This document shows positions 18,131 through 26,280 of a DNA stretch of 64,000 nucleotides, in pieces. Within the stretch, counting starts at the first letter, position 1. Each line of letters begins with the position of its first letter. This DNA is from Microbispora hainanensis (lineage in GTDB: Bacteria; Actinomycetota; Actinomycetes; Streptosporangiales; Streptosporangiaceae). The stretch spans positions 1,116,001 to 1,180,000 of the forward strand of contig NZ_CP108086.1 of assembly GCF_036186745.1 (NCBI RefSeq), given 5' to 3'. The notes under the pieces were generated by a model. It saw nothing but the letters and a program-made list of their open reading frames with translations, had not been told where the DNA came from and did not search any database. Position numbers and translations under genes: made by a program.

Positions 18131-18160
18131 ACCCCCATTGGGGTTATATATCTACCCCCA
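18131..18160 (-). promoter_or_regulatory. Candidate autoregulatory operator of the RHH/Clp-N gene
   Basis: Immediately upstream of the start codon lie ACCCC-CATT-GGGGT and, after TATATATCT, a further ACCCC half-site. Three GGGGT half-sites spaced over 30 bases beside an AT-rich core fit the short repeated sites bound by ribbon-helix-helix repressors. Autoregulation is inferred only. Confidence 0.4.
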
Positions 18161-18175
18161 ACCGCGAAAGCGGCG

Positions 18176-18949
18176 TCAGGGGAGCGTGACGTACTTGCCG
18201 AGGAACGCCCGCACCTCGGGGATGTCCAGCCGGTAGTCGACGTTGGTCGTCTTGCAGGCGTCGTCCACGCCGCTGATCGTCGTGGCCACGAGCAGGTTCG
18301 AGTCGGGGCCGCCCAGGAAGTTGGGGCCGCCGGAGTCGCCGTAGCAGGTTCCACCCTCGTCACGCGAGGACGGCATCAGGTCGAGCCACCTGGCGCCCAG
18401 GCGCTTGAAGGAGATCGAGGTCTGGCTGCGCGTGTCGGTGTAGTGGTAGCGCCATCCGTTCCCGTCCCGCTTCTTCGTGGGCTCCACCGAGCCGTACCCG
18501 ACCGGGGTGAAGCGCGCGGTCTGCAGGGTGCCGTCGGCCTTGAGCTGGTCGAGCAGGCCCAGCGAGGGCAGCTTGGCCGGCGCGATGCCCTCGACGGGCG
18601 CCGGGAAGATCACGACCGCCAGATCGTAGGCGTCGCCCTTGTATCGCGAGTCGGGCACGAAGCGACCGGTGTAGAGCTTCTCGCCGGGCTGGTAGTGGTC
18701 GGCGAAGGAGACCCGGGCGGTCTTCTGGCCCTTGTGCCCGCAGTGGGCGGCCGTGAGGAAGACGTTCGGCGAGATGAGGGTGCCGGTGCAGTACGCCCAC
18801 GTGCCGTCGCTCTCCGGCTCATTCCCGATGAGGGCGCCCACTTCCGGGTGATCGCCATTGTCTGCCGAGCCATGGGTGATGGCCGACGCGGGCAAGGCGA
18901 TACCGACCACCAAACCCACCAGAACCATGACAAAAAGGACAAAACGCAT
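18176..18949 (-). CDS. Secreted trypsin-like serine protease (S1 family)
   Basis: 257 residues with a signal peptide (MRFVLFVMVLVGLVVGIAL, cleavage expected after ASA). The catalytic triad is visible as LTAAHC, AYDLAVV and GDSGGP. A Tyr-Cys pair before GDSGGP and a distal cysteine (DDACKT) would form the disulfides usual in the family. It has no C-terminal binding domain or anchor, so it should be released to the medium. It lies 54 bases downstream of the Clp-N gene's start side and is transcribed away from it on the same strand. Confidence 0.92.
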   Translation of the reverse strand: MRFVLFVMVLVGLVVGIALPASAITHGSADNGDHPEVGALIGNEPESDGTWAYCTGTLISPNVFLTAAHCGHKGQKTARVSFADHYQPGEKLYTGRFVPDSRYKGDAYDLAVVIFPAPVEGIAPAKLPSLGLLDQLKADGTLQTARFTPVGYGSVEPTKKRDGNGWRYHYTDTRSQTSISFKRLGARWLDLMPSSRDEGGTCYGDSGGPNFLGGPDSNLLVATTISGVDDACKTTNVDYRLDIPEVRAFLGKYVTLP

Positions 18950-19377
18950 GCCCGAATGTATCCGAGCATGGACTCTCTATGACAAATAGGACGAGAAAAA
19001 TCTACCGGCCGCCAGATCAGGACTTCCCGCACGCTCGCCCCACGGGCGACTCCCACCCCACTAGTCAAAAGACTGAGCGGCCCGAGCCGCTTACCTCGGC
19101 ATCCGAATCGCAAGTGGCTCGTGCCCGGCAAGAGAGCCCGAGAGGCCGTCCCACTCCTCCGCCGACCACACGGCGGAACCCGGCGCGGGCGGGATCCACA
19201 GGGGTGCAGCGCCGGCGGGCTGGGCGAGGAGTGATGTCGCGGGCACACCACGGGCATGCCGGGGGCACGGCTTCCCGTGGACGTTCGCGTTCGGCCGTAG
19301 TCAACCGGAACAGCTACGATCGGCCCGTGACCGCGCTCCCCCAGGTCACGGGGCTGATTGGTCGAGGCGGCGCTCTG
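18950..19377. other. Gap between the protease gene and the tRNA, with a possible broken small gene
   Basis: This 428-base gap holds the protease promoter at its left end. On the minus strand, a TTG at 19304 begins a frame with MTTAERERPREAVPPACPWC, and a second frame ending in TAA at 19091 reads APLWIPPAPGSAVWSAEEW and so on. The two frames look like halves of one small zinc-motif protein split by a frameshift near 19225. I cannot confirm this, so I list it here rather than as a gene. Confidence 0.35.
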
Positions 19378-19450
19378 TGCCCCCGGTGGGACTCGAACCC
19401 ACACCACAGCCCTTTTAAGGGGCTTGCCTCTGCCATTGGGCTACGGGGGC
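19378..19450 (-). tRNA. tRNA with anticodon UAA, short variable arm
   Basis: On the minus strand a full 73-base cloverleaf can be drawn. The acceptor stem is GCCCCCG / CGGGGGC with discriminator A73. The D arm is GCC-AATGGCAG-GGC-like with a C-A mismatch. The anticodon arm is AGCCC-CTTAAAA-GGGCT, giving anticodon TAA at 19415-19417 flanked by U33 and A37. The variable loop has only five bases (GTGGT), and the T arm is GTGGG-TTCGAGT-CCCAC. CCA is not encoded. UAA decodes the leucine codon UUA, but tRNA-Leu normally has a long variable arm (class II), which this gene lacks. Confidence 0.85.
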
Positions 19451-19628
19451 GCCGCGATCATATGTCACGGATCACTCCTCTGTAAGCAAGTTACGTCTTA
19501 CGCGGCTTGTCCCCCTTTCCACAGCGCGTGAACGGCACGCCTGGGAGCCGGCCGGTCAAGGTCCTGGAGACCGTCCGCACCTTCTCCCCCGTCCACCACA
19601 CCAGCATGTCAGAGCACAGGAAGACGCG

Positions 19629-19657
19629 ACGGCCCGGCGGGTGGGCCGCCGGGCCGT
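19629..19657 (-). terminator. Hairpin terminator after the ndh gene
   Basis: A perfect 12-base stem (ACGGCCCGGCGG / CCGCCGGGCCGT) with a five-base loop lies 46 bases beyond the stop codon of the minus-strand NADH dehydrogenase gene. It has no T-run. Confidence 0.8.
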
Positions 19658-19702
19658 GTGCGTGTTCCGAGGTCGTCCGCCGAGCCGTCCGCGCCGGGCG
19701 GA

Positions 19703-21034
19703 TCAGTGCTTGACGCCGCTCTTCGCGGCCGCCCGGAACTCGTCGCGCGGGTGCTCGATCTCGCCGAGGGAGATCGTCTCCCGCTTGAAGAACAGCGAGA
19801 GCGTCCAGTCCATCACCACGCGGACCTTCCGGTTGACCGTGGGGACCCGCGACAGGTGGTAGGTGCGGTGCATGAACCAGGCGGGGAAGCCGCGCAGCTT
19901 CACGCCGTAGACGTTCGCGACGCCCCGGTAGAGGCCGAGCCCGGCGACCGACCCGGCGTACTTGTGCCGGTAGTCCGCCAGCTTCTGCCCGCGCAGGTAG
20001 GCCGTGATGTTGTCGCCGAGGACCTTCGCCTGCCGTACGGCGTGCTGGGCGTTGGGCGCGCAGTACTGTCCGGGGTTGGTCACGTCGGGCACGCCCGCGA
20101 TGTCACCGGCGGCAAAGGCGCCCTTGACGCCCGCGACGGTCAGGCGCGTGGTGGTCTTGATCCGGCCGCGCTCGTCGAGCGGCAGGTCGGTGGAGTTGAC
20201 GATCGGGCTCGGCTTCACGCCGGCGGTCCACACGATCGTGGCCGACTCGAACTCGTCGCCGTCGGAGGTCTTGACCAGACCGCCCTCGCACGACTGGAGG
20301 AACGTCTTCATCTTGAGCTCGATGCCGCGCTCGCGCAGCTGCTCGGCGGTCCACTCGCCCATCTCTGGGCCGACCTCCGGCAGGATGCGGTCGGACGCCT
20401 CGATCAGGACCCAGCGCAGGTCCTTCTTGTCGATGCTCGGGTAGTAGTTGACCGCGTCGTCGGTCATGTCTTCGAGCTCGGCGAGGGCCTCGATGCCCGC
20501 GAAGCCGCCGCCGACCACGACGAAGGTCAGCGCGCGGCGGCGCACGTCCTCATCGTCGCTCGACTCAGCGCGGTCGAGGAGGGCCAGCACCCGGTTGCGC
20601 AGCGCGATGGCCTCGCCGACGGTCTTGAAGCCGATGGCCGCGTCCTCCAGGCCGGGGATCGGCAGCGTACGCGAGATCGAGCCGGCCGCCATGACGACGA
20701 CGTCGTACTCGATCTCACGGGACTGGCCCGCGGCGGGCTCGAAGGTCAGCGTGCGCGCCTCGTGGTGCACCTTGGAGACCTTGCCGTTGAGGATGCGCAC
20801 CTTGGGCAGCACCCGGCGCAGCGGGGCCACGACGTGGCGCGGCGAGATGTTGCCGGCCGCCGCCTCGGGGAGGAACGGCTGGTAGGTCATGTACGACTGC
20901 GGGTCGATCAGCGTGATCCGCACGCTGCCGTTGCGCAGCTCACGGCGGAGCGTGCGCTGGAGCCGCAGAGCCGTGTAGAGGCCCACGTATCCACCGCCGA
21001 CGATGACGACGTGCTTCCAGTTGCGGTCTGCCAC
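19703..21034 (-). CDS. ndh: Type II NADH dehydrogenase (NDH-2)
   Basis: 443 residues. The FAD-binding dinucleotide fold opens with HVVIVGGGYVGLYTALRLQ; the NADH-binding fold is FVVVGGGFAGIEALAEL. The block TYQPFLPEAAAGNISPRH and the late FAD contact AAGDIAGVPDVTNPGQ are characteristic. The C-terminus has an amphipathic membrane-anchoring region and a hydrophobic patch (FPAWFMHRTYHLSRVPTVN). The enzyme feeds electrons from NADH to menaquinone without pumping protons. Two Rex-type operator sequences lie just upstream, implying control by NADH/NAD ratio. The gene is transcribed alone and ends at a hairpin. Confidence 0.93.
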   Translation of the reverse strand: MADRNWKHVVIVGGGYVGLYTALRLQRTLRRELRNGSVRITLIDPQSYMTYQPFLPEAAAGNISPRHVVAPLRRVLPKVRILNGKVSKVHHEARTLTFEPAAGQSREIEYDVVVMAAGSISRTLPIPGLEDAAIGFKTVGEAIALRNRVLALLDRAESSDDEDVRRRALTFVVVGGGFAGIEALAELEDMTDDAVNYYPSIDKKDLRWVLIEASDRILPEVGPEMGEWTAEQLRERGIELKMKTFLQSCEGGLVKTSDGDEFESATIVWTAGVKPSPIVNSTDLPLDERGRIKTTTRLTVAGVKGAFAAGDIAGVPDVTNPGQYCAPNAQHAVRQAKVLGDNITAYLRGQKLADYRHKYAGSVAGLGLYRGVANVYGVKLRGFPAWFMHRTYHLSRVPTVNRKVRVVMDWTLSLFFKRETISLGEIEHPRDEFRAAAKSGVKH

Positions 21035-21044
21035 GATGCCCTCC

Positions 21045-21062
21045 TTGTGAAAGCATTCACAA
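21045..21062 (-). promoter_or_regulatory. Rex operator (exact consensus) upstream of ndh
   Basis: TTGTGAA-AGCA-TTCACAA is a perfect 18-base match to the established Rex operator consensus TTGTGAANNNNTTCACAA. It lies 11 bases upstream of the ndh start codon, where a bound repressor would block initiation. Rex senses the NADH/NAD ratio. Confidence 0.85.
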
Positions 21063-21195
21063 GCTTACGTCACGGATTGGCAACCGCACCATTCCGCCAG
21101 GGCCGAAGGTCCAGTGATTTTCCCCACTCCGTCATCTCTTGACGTCATTTCTTGGAAAAATTCCTGCAATCTTCCCGAAGTGATCGACTTCACAC

Positions 21196-21213
21196 TCGTG
21201 AAATGGTTCACAA
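21196..21213. promoter_or_regulatory. Second Rex-like operator, one mismatch
   Basis: TCGTGAA-ATGG-TTCACAA differs from the Rex consensus at one base of the arms. It overlaps the stop codon of the uracil-DNA glycosylase gene (21208-21210), about 160 bases upstream of the ndh start. A pair of sites could allow cooperative or looped repression. Confidence 0.65.
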
Positions 21214-22011
21214 GGTCGCCTTGCCCAGTGCGGCGGCGCGGGCGAAGACCGCGTCGAGCATGTCCGCGGTGACCCGGCCGGTGAAGGTGTTCTGCTGGCT
21301 CGGGTGGTAGCAGCCGATGAGCGTGACCGGTGCCTCGCCGTAGGAGAGCGGCACCTCCACCGCGTGACCGAACGGCGGCCTGCGGCGCGGCAGCGTGAAC
21401 CCGGCCTCGCGCAGCGCGGGCCACACCGCCTGCCAGGCGAAACCGCCGAGTGCCACGATCACCCGGGTCGTGCCCGCCACGAGCGCGAGCTCCCTGGCGA
21501 GCCAGGGGAGGCAGGTGTCGCGCTCCTCCGGGGTGGGCTTGTTGGCGGGCGGGGCGCACCGGACCGCCGCCATCATCCGAGCGCCGATCAGCCGCTGCCC
21601 GTCGCCCGCGTGGACGCTGGTCTCCTGCACGGCGAACCCGGTGCGGTACAGCGACGCGAACAGCCAGTCGCCGCTGCGGTCGCCGGTGAAGATCCGGCCG
21701 GTTCTGTTGCCGCCGTGCGCGGCGGGCGCGAGCCCGACGATGAGCGTGTGCGGCGCCTCGTCGCCCCAGCCCGCGATCGGGCGTCCCCAGTAGGTCTCAT
21801 CGGCGAACGCCCGCCGTTTGACGTCGGCGACCTCCTCCCGCCACTTGACGAGGCGCGGGCAGGCGCGGCACACCGACTGCCTGGCGGTCAGTTCGGCCAG
21901 CGTACGGCTCTCCGCGGCCAGTTTGGCGACCTCGTGGGCGTCGTGGGCGACGGGGGTGTCCGGGGACGCGGGGTCACCCGGCCGGCCGGAACCGGGAGGA
22001 ACGAAGCTCAT
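21208..22011 (-). CDS. Family 5 uracil-DNA glycosylase (UdgB type)
   Basis: 267 residues from the ATG at 22011. The first catalytic motif is [19 protein letters not shown] (in family 5 the catalytic residue position of GLAPA holds no polar Asp or Asn), and the DNA-binding loop motif is [14 protein letters not shown]. Cysteines in CRACPRL and in [13 protein letters not shown]...C would ligate a 4Fe-4S cluster. These features place it in the UDGb/family 5 group that removes uracil and other deaminated bases. The N-terminal 25 residues are Pro/Gly-rich and probably disordered. It is read toward the ndh promoter. Confidence 0.9.
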   Translation of the reverse strand: MSFVPPGSGRPGDPASPDTPVAHDAHEVAKLAAESRTLAELTARQSVCRACPRLVKWREEVADVKRRAFADETYWGRPIAGWGDEAPHTLIVGLAPAAHGGNRTGRIFTGDRSGDWLFASLYRTGFAVQETSVHAGDGQRLIGARMMAAVRCAPPANKPTPEERDTCLPWLARELALVAGTTRVIVALGGFAWQAVWPALREAGFTLPRRRPPFGHAVEVPLSYGEAPVTLIGCYHPSQQNTFTGRVTADMLDAVFARAAALGKATL

Positions 22012-22148
22012 GACACCGATCGTGCCAGGTCAGAAAATGTGCGTCCGCCGGGAAGCGGGCTTCGCGGCACCGGCGCGTGTCACGAAGCGGTCATGCCGGG
22101 AAAGATTCCGATCTTTTCCGTCGTGCCGGAGATGGGTACGTAGGGCCC

Positions 22149-23354
22149 GTGTCCATCGACTCATGCCCCCCGCTGTTCGGCCCGGCGTTCGACGCCGATC
22201 CCTACCCCGCCTACGACTGGCTGCGCCGGAACGCGCCGGTGACCCGCGTGCCGCTGCCCGGCTGCGAGGCATGGCTGGTCACGCGGTACGAGGACGCCGT
22301 GACCGCGCTGACCCATCCCGCCCTCGCCAAGGACCCGGCGGCCGGCTCGCCCGAATGGCGGGCCGCCTCTCTCGGCCTGCCTCTGGACCACCGGCCCGGG
22401 CTCGCCCGCCACATGATCAACGCCGACGGCGCCGACCACGCGCGGCTGCGGCGGCTGGTGAGCGGGGCCTTCACCCCCCGGCGGATGGCGGGGCTGCGGA
22501 CGCGGGCGCTGGAGGTGACCGACGCGCTGCTCGACCGCCTCGACGGCCCGGAGACGGACCTGATCTCCGGTCTCGCCTATCCCCTGCCGATCACGATCAT
22601 CTGCGACCTGCTCGGCGTGCCCGAGGAGGACCGGGCCACCTTCCACCGGCACGCCTCTGTCATCGACTCGGCGGCGGCGTCCGAGGTGGAGGAGATCGCC
22701 CGCGCCACCGACGCCCTGGAGATCTTCCTGGCCGACCTGGTCGAGCTCAAGCGCTCCCGGCCGGGCGACGACCTGCTCACCGATCTCGTACGCCGGTCCA
22801 ACCAGGGCGAGATCGACAAGGACGAGCTGACCTCCACCGCGTTCCTGCTGCTGATCGCGGGCCACGAGACGACCGTGGCGCTGATCGGCAACGGCCTGCT
22901 CGCGCTGCTGCGGCACCCCGCCCAGGCGGCGGTCCTGCGCGCCGATCTCTCCCGGCTGCCGGACTTCATCGACGAGATGCTGCGTTACGACGGTCCCGTA
23001 CGGAACGCCACCTGGCGCTTTCCCACCGAGCCCGTGGTGATCGGCGGCCAGGAGATGCTGCCCGGCGAGCCCATCCTCGTCTCGCTGCTCGCGGCCAACC
23101 GGGACCCGGCGGCGTTCGCCGACCCGGACGCGTTCTCCCCCGGCCGGGTCGGCGAACCGCACCTCGCCTTCGGCCGGGGGCCCCACTATTGCGTCGGCGC
23201 GGCCCTGGCCAAGGTGGAGGGGGAGGCCGCGATCGGCCGGGTGCTCGAACGCTTCCCCGATCTGGCCCTCGCCGCCGACCCCGCCGAGCTGCGCTGGTGG
23301 CCCAGCGCCATCATGCGCGGACTGTTCTCGCTGCCCGTCCGCCTGCACGGCTGA
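22149..23354 (+). CDS. Cytochrome P450 (CYP107-like)
   Basis: 401 residues from the GTG at 22149. The oxygen-binding helix has AGHETT near residues 238-243, the ExxR motif is EMLR near 278, and the heme-binding loop FGRGPHYCVG has its cysteine ligand near 348. It is a soluble bacterial class I P450 and needs an electron-transfer partner. No ferredoxin gene is adjacent; a ferredoxin-reductase-like gene exists at 61919. A substrate cannot be deduced. The gene stands alone and converges with the HAAS membrane protein gene across a long hairpin. Confidence 0.92.
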   Translation: MSIDSCPPLFGPAFDADPYPAYDWLRRNAPVTRVPLPGCEAWLVTRYEDAVTALTHPALAKDPAAGSPEWRAASLGLPLDHRPGLARHMINADGADHARLRRLVSGAFTPRRMAGLRTRALEVTDALLDRLDGPETDLISGLAYPLPITIICDLLGVPEEDRATFHRHASVIDSAAASEVEEIARATDALEIFLADLVELKRSRPGDDLLTDLVRRSNQGEIDKDELTSTAFLLLIAGHETTVALIGNGLLALLRHPAQAAVLRADLSRLPDFIDEMLRYDGPVRNATWRFPTEPVVIGGQEMLPGEPILVSLLAANRDPAAFADPDAFSPGRVGEPHLAFGRGPHYCVGAALAKVEGEAAIGRVLERFPDLALAADPAELRWWPSAIMRGLFSLPVRLHG

Positions 23355-23361
23355 CGCCCCG

Positions 23362-23419
23362 CCCGGCTCCGGCCGTACGGCTCGGACCTTACGGCTCGGA
23401 CCTTACGGCCGGAGCCGGG
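23362..23419. terminator. Long inverted repeat between convergent genes
   Basis: A perfect 16-base stem (CCCGGCTCCGGCCGTA / TACGGCCGGAGCCGGG) encloses a 26-base loop that itself contains two copies of TACGGCTCGGACCT-like sequence. It lies between the end of the P450 gene and the end of the minus-strand gene at 23451 and can serve as a bidirectional terminator. Confidence 0.8.
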
Positions 23420-23450
23420 ACGGCTGAGACTGGACGGGGCGCAGCCGGGA

Positions 23451-24461
23451 CTATCGGCGGGACGGCGTGGCCGACGGCTCGGAAGATGGCGACGGCGACG
23501 CGGAAGGCGTCGCGGTGTCCGTGGGCGCCGGGGTGGTGGGCGTGCACGTGGGCTCCAGCCCACGGGCGGCCGGTCCACGGGCGGCCCGTCCGGGACGGTC
23601 GTCCGAGGGCCGCAGCGGCAGCGGGTAGGCGTTGCGGATGGGCGGCTCCCCGTCGCAGGGGATGACGATCTCCTGGTCGAAGCCCGGATCCAGCATGATC
23701 GGGTCGCCGTCCTGGTCGTAGAGCCGGACGTCGTGCAGCGGCGTCCCGTCCGCCGCGTACGGGAAGATGTTGGTGACCTCCCCGCCGAAGGAGGACACGT
23801 TCTCCACCCGCACGCCCAGGCCCTCCGGCCGGGAGCCGTAGTCGAAGGCCACGTCGCGCGACGGCGTGCCCGGCACGTCGGCCATCGCCGTGATCACGAG
23901 CACCGCGGCCACCAGGTTGGCTCCGAGCAGCAGCACGCGGCCCCAGCGCGACGCTCGCGCGCGGCCCCGCCGGCCCAGCCACACCGATCCCCAGACGACC
24001 GCGAGCGTGAACACCCAGGCGGGGATGTCGCCGGGGATCAGCCCGGGGGCGCTGATCGGCGCGAGCACGGCGAGCGCGATCGCGTAGCCCCGCAGCACCC
24101 ACCAGGCGGGGCGCAGCTCCGGGGCGAAGGCGGCGGCCTGCCGGTAGGGCGGGAGCACGAGCAGCCGCGTGTGGACGCGCCGGACCGCACCGCTCACGCG
24201 CTCGCGCAGCCGCCCGCCCAACGAGGAGCCGCCGTCCGACGGCCGCCCGCCATAGGCGGCCCGCAGCTCGGCCGCGTACGCCTCGGGGCTGCCGAGGCGC
24301 TCCTCCAGCGACATGCCCGGCTCGGCGGCGACCTCGGCGAGATGCTCGTCCAGGTCCTCCAGCAGCGCGTCCCTGTCCCCGGCGGGGAGATCGGCGAGCG
24401 CCGCGCGTACGGCGGCGGCGTAGTCCTGGGGCGTCATCGGGGGCGTCGTTGGGGGAGTCAT
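23451..24461 (-). CDS. HAAS-domain membrane protein (PadR partner)
   Basis: 336 residues. The N-terminal 75 residues (DLPAGDRDALLEDLDEHLAE followed by ERLGSPEAYAAELRAAYG) form a HAAS-type helical domain. Three membrane helices follow (about 120-140, 145-160 and 175-195). The rest is an extracytoplasmic domain with the segment ENVSSFGGEVTNIFPYAADG and ends in a long Pro/Thr/Ser tail. The gene overlaps the PadR gene by four bases (ATGA). In established PadR-HAAS pairs the cytoplasmic domain is thought to bind the regulator or other proteins. Function here is unknown. Confidence 0.8.
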   Translation of the reverse strand: MTPPTTPPMTPQDYAAAVRAALADLPAGDRDALLEDLDEHLAEVAAEPGMSLEERLGSPEAYAAELRAAYGGRPSDGGSSLGGRLRERVSGAVRRVHTRLLVLPPYRQAAAFAPELRPAWWVLRGYAIALAVLAPISAPGLIPGDIPAWVFTLAVVWGSVWLGRRGRARASRWGRVLLLGANLVAAVLVITAMADVPGTPSRDVAFDYGSRPEGLGVRVENVSSFGGEVTNIFPYAADGTPLHDVRLYDQDGDPIMLDPGFDQEIVIPCDGEPPIRNAYPLPLRPSDDRPGRAARGPAARGLEPTCTPTTPAPTDTATPSASPSPSSEPSATPSRR

Positions 24462-24787
24462 CCCGGATCGACCTCCTTGAGCAGGTCGTTCATGGTGGCG
24501 GCGAACGACGTCCAGGTCTTCGCCGAGGTCTGGAGGAGTGAGCGGCCCACGTCGTTCAGGCCGTAGTACTTGCGGTGCGGCCCCTCGTCGGAGGCCACCA
24601 CATAGGAGGTGAGCGCTCCGGCCTTGAAGAGCCGCCGCAGCGTCCCGTACACCGAGGCGTCGCCGACGTCCTCCAGCCCCGCCTCGCGCAGGCGGCGTAC
24701 GACGTCGTATCCGTAACTGTCGCGCTCGGCGAGCACCGCGAGGACCGCCAGGTCGAGAACCCCTTTGAGGAGCTGGCTACTGTCCAC
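24458..24787 (-). CDS. PadR-family transcriptional regulator
   Basis: 109 residues from the GTG at 24787 (MDSSQLLKGVLDLAVLAVL), preferred over an upstream ATG at 24808. It shows the PadR winged helix: YGYDVVRRLREAGLEDVGDASVYGTLRRLFKAG followed by the wing RKYYGLNDVGR. It is translationally coupled to the HAAS membrane protein and probably represses its own operon or a membrane-stress gene set. No ligand is evident. Confidence 0.88.
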   Translation of the reverse strand: MDSSQLLKGVLDLAVLAVLAERDSYGYDVVRRLREAGLEDVGDASVYGTLRRLFKAGALTSYVVASDEGPHRKYYGLNDVGRSLLQTSAKTWTSFAATMNDLLKEVDPG

Positions 24788-24841
24788 GCAAAGCACGGTA
24801 CTCCGCAATGCGCAATAGTGGCAAGATCTTCTGTGCGACCC

Positions 24842-25825
24842 TCACGCGATCCGGACGACGTACTTGCCGCTGCCCCGGCCGTCGGCGAGCAGTTGGTGGA
24901 CGCCGGGCACCTCGCCGAGAGAGTCGATCACGGTCACCGGCACGTCCAGCCGGCCCTCCGCGACCAGGTCCAGCACGCGGCGCAGGCCCCGCGCGATCCG
25001 GTGCGGCGCGTTCACGGTGAGGGCGCTGGCGCTGAAGCCGACGATCCCCACGTTGCCCCGCATCAGGCGAGGGTGGGGCGGCAACGGGGACACCTCACCG
25101 CCTCCCGCGTTGCCGAACAGCACGATCCTGCCGCCGGGCCCGGTGACCTCCAGGTCGAGTTCGAGCAGCTCGACGCCGAGCGGGTCGAGGACGACGTCCA
25201 CACCCTCGGGCGCGGCGGCCCGGATGGCGGCGCCCGCCCCCTCGTCGCGGACGACCACCGTGTCGTAGCCGGCCGACCGGGCCGCCTCGGTCTTGTCCGC
25301 CCGGCCCACGGTGCCGATGAGCCGTCCTCCGCCGAGCGCGGGCACCAGACGGGCCACGGCCGACCCGACGCCGCCGCTCGCGGAGTGCACGAGCACACTC
25401 TCTCCCGCGCCGAACCTGGCCGCGTCGGTGAGCAGCAGCAACGCGCTCGTCAGCATCAGCGGGGCGGCCGCGGCGAGGGGGGAGGGCACGCCGTCCGGCA
25501 GCGGCATGGTGAGAGCGGCGGACGCCACGGCCACCTCGGCAAGACCGCCGGACGGGGTGAAGGCGGCCACCCGCTGCCCCGGCACGAGACCGGAGACGCC
25601 TGGGCCCACCCGGCGCACGGTGCCCGCCACCTCCTTGCCCGGCACGTACGGCCAGGCCGTGACGTAGCCCGGGTCTCCCCTGCGCGCCATCACGTCGATG
25701 AAGTTGACGCCCGCGAAGGAGACGTCGATGGACACCTCGTCCGCGCCGGGCTCCGGCACCGGCATGTCCGCGATCTCGGTCAGATCCGACCCGTGCGACG
25801 GCCCCGTCATCACCAGTGCCCGCAT
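24842..25825 (-). CDS. Zinc-binding-dehydrogenase-family NADPH:quinone oxidoreductase
   Basis: 327 residues from the ATG at 25825 with AAGGAG seven bases upstream; the frame is open further 5' but only across the repressor promoter. The fold is that of medium-chain reductases: GRGDP-like N-terminal barrel with PYVPGKEVAGTVRRVG and the Rossmann motif VHSASGGVGSAVARL. Zinc-ligand residues are absent, typical of quinone oxidoreductase (QOR) members. It would reduce quinones or enones using NADPH. It is divergent from an ArsR-type repressor with shared palindromic operators, so expression is probably induced by an electrophile or quinone. Confidence 0.88.
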   Translation of the reverse strand: MRALVMTGPSHGSDLTEIADMPVPEPGADEVSIDVSFAGVNFIDVMARRGDPGYVTAWPYVPGKEVAGTVRRVGPGVSGLVPGQRVAAFTPSGGLAEVAVASAALTMPLPDGVPSPLAAAAPLMLTSALLLLTDAARFGAGESVLVHSASGGVGSAVARLVPALGGGRLIGTVGRADKTEAARSAGYDTVVVRDEGAGAAIRAAAPEGVDVVLDPLGVELLELDLEVTGPGGRIVLFGNAGGGEVSPLPPHPRLMRGNVGIVGFSASALTVNAPHRIARGLRRVLDLVAEGRLDVPVTVIDSLGEVPGVHQLLADGRGSGKYVVRIA

Positions 25826-25845
25826 GACCCACTCCTTTTTCGACG

Positions 25846-25883
25846 TTCGTCGTACTACGAAAGTCGTACCACAGTTGTACGAT
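25846..25883. promoter_or_regulatory. Palindromic operators in a divergent promoter
   Basis: Two inverted repeats lie side by side: TTCGT-CGTACT-ACGAA (25846-25861, which also contains TCGTACTACGA) and TCGTAC-CACAGTT-GTACGA (25864-25882). Both use the same TCGTAC/GTACGA half-site. They sit between the quinone oxidoreductase start (25825) and the ArsR-type repressor start (25910), so the repressor probably binds here and controls both genes. Confidence 0.75.
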
Positions 25884-25909
25884 GGTTGTCGAAAGAGAAA
25901 GGTGGGGAG

Positions 25910-26251
25910 ATGCCACGAACCCAACGCCGCAGGTCGGCACTGACGCATCCGAACGCCGCCGAGATCGACCTGCTCGACGTCCTGCACGCGCTGGCGGACC
26001 CCACACGCATGACGATCGTGCGGACGCTGCGCGCGGAGCCGGAACGGCCCTGCGGCACGTTTCCGGTGGATGTGGCGCCGTCGACGCTCACGCACCACTT
26101 CCGGGTGCTCAGGGAGGCAGGTGTCATCCATCAGCGGGAGGACGGCAACCGCCGGTGGACCGCGCTGCGCCTGGCCGATCTCGACGGCCGGTTCCCGGGC
26201 CTGCTCGACTCGATCCTCGGCGCGTACGAGAACGAGCCCGCCGCTCCTTGA
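25910..26251 (+). CDS. ArsR-family winged-helix repressor
   Basis: 113 residues from the ATG at 25910. The DNA-binding fold is clear: LHALADPTRMTIVRTLR, then STLTHHFRVLREAGVI and the wing REDGNRRWTALRLADLD. There is a single cysteine (RPCGTFP) near residue 50 and no metal-site pair, so it may sense an electrophile through that cysteine or a small ligand. It is divergent from the quinone oxidoreductase gene and likely autoregulated through the palindromes in the intergenic region. Confidence 0.88.
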   Translation: MPRTQRRRSALTHPNAAEIDLLDVLHALADPTRMTIVRTLRAEPERPCGTFPVDVAPSTLTHHFRVLREAGVIHQREDGNRRWTALRLADLDGRFPGLLDSILGAYENEPAAP

Positions 26252-26280
26252 GCCTTCGTCGAGCCTTCGTCAGGCCTTTC

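Noticed and set aside
19378-19450. The bldA-type tRNA-Leu(UAA)
   Set aside because: bldA has a long variable arm; this gene has five bases there.
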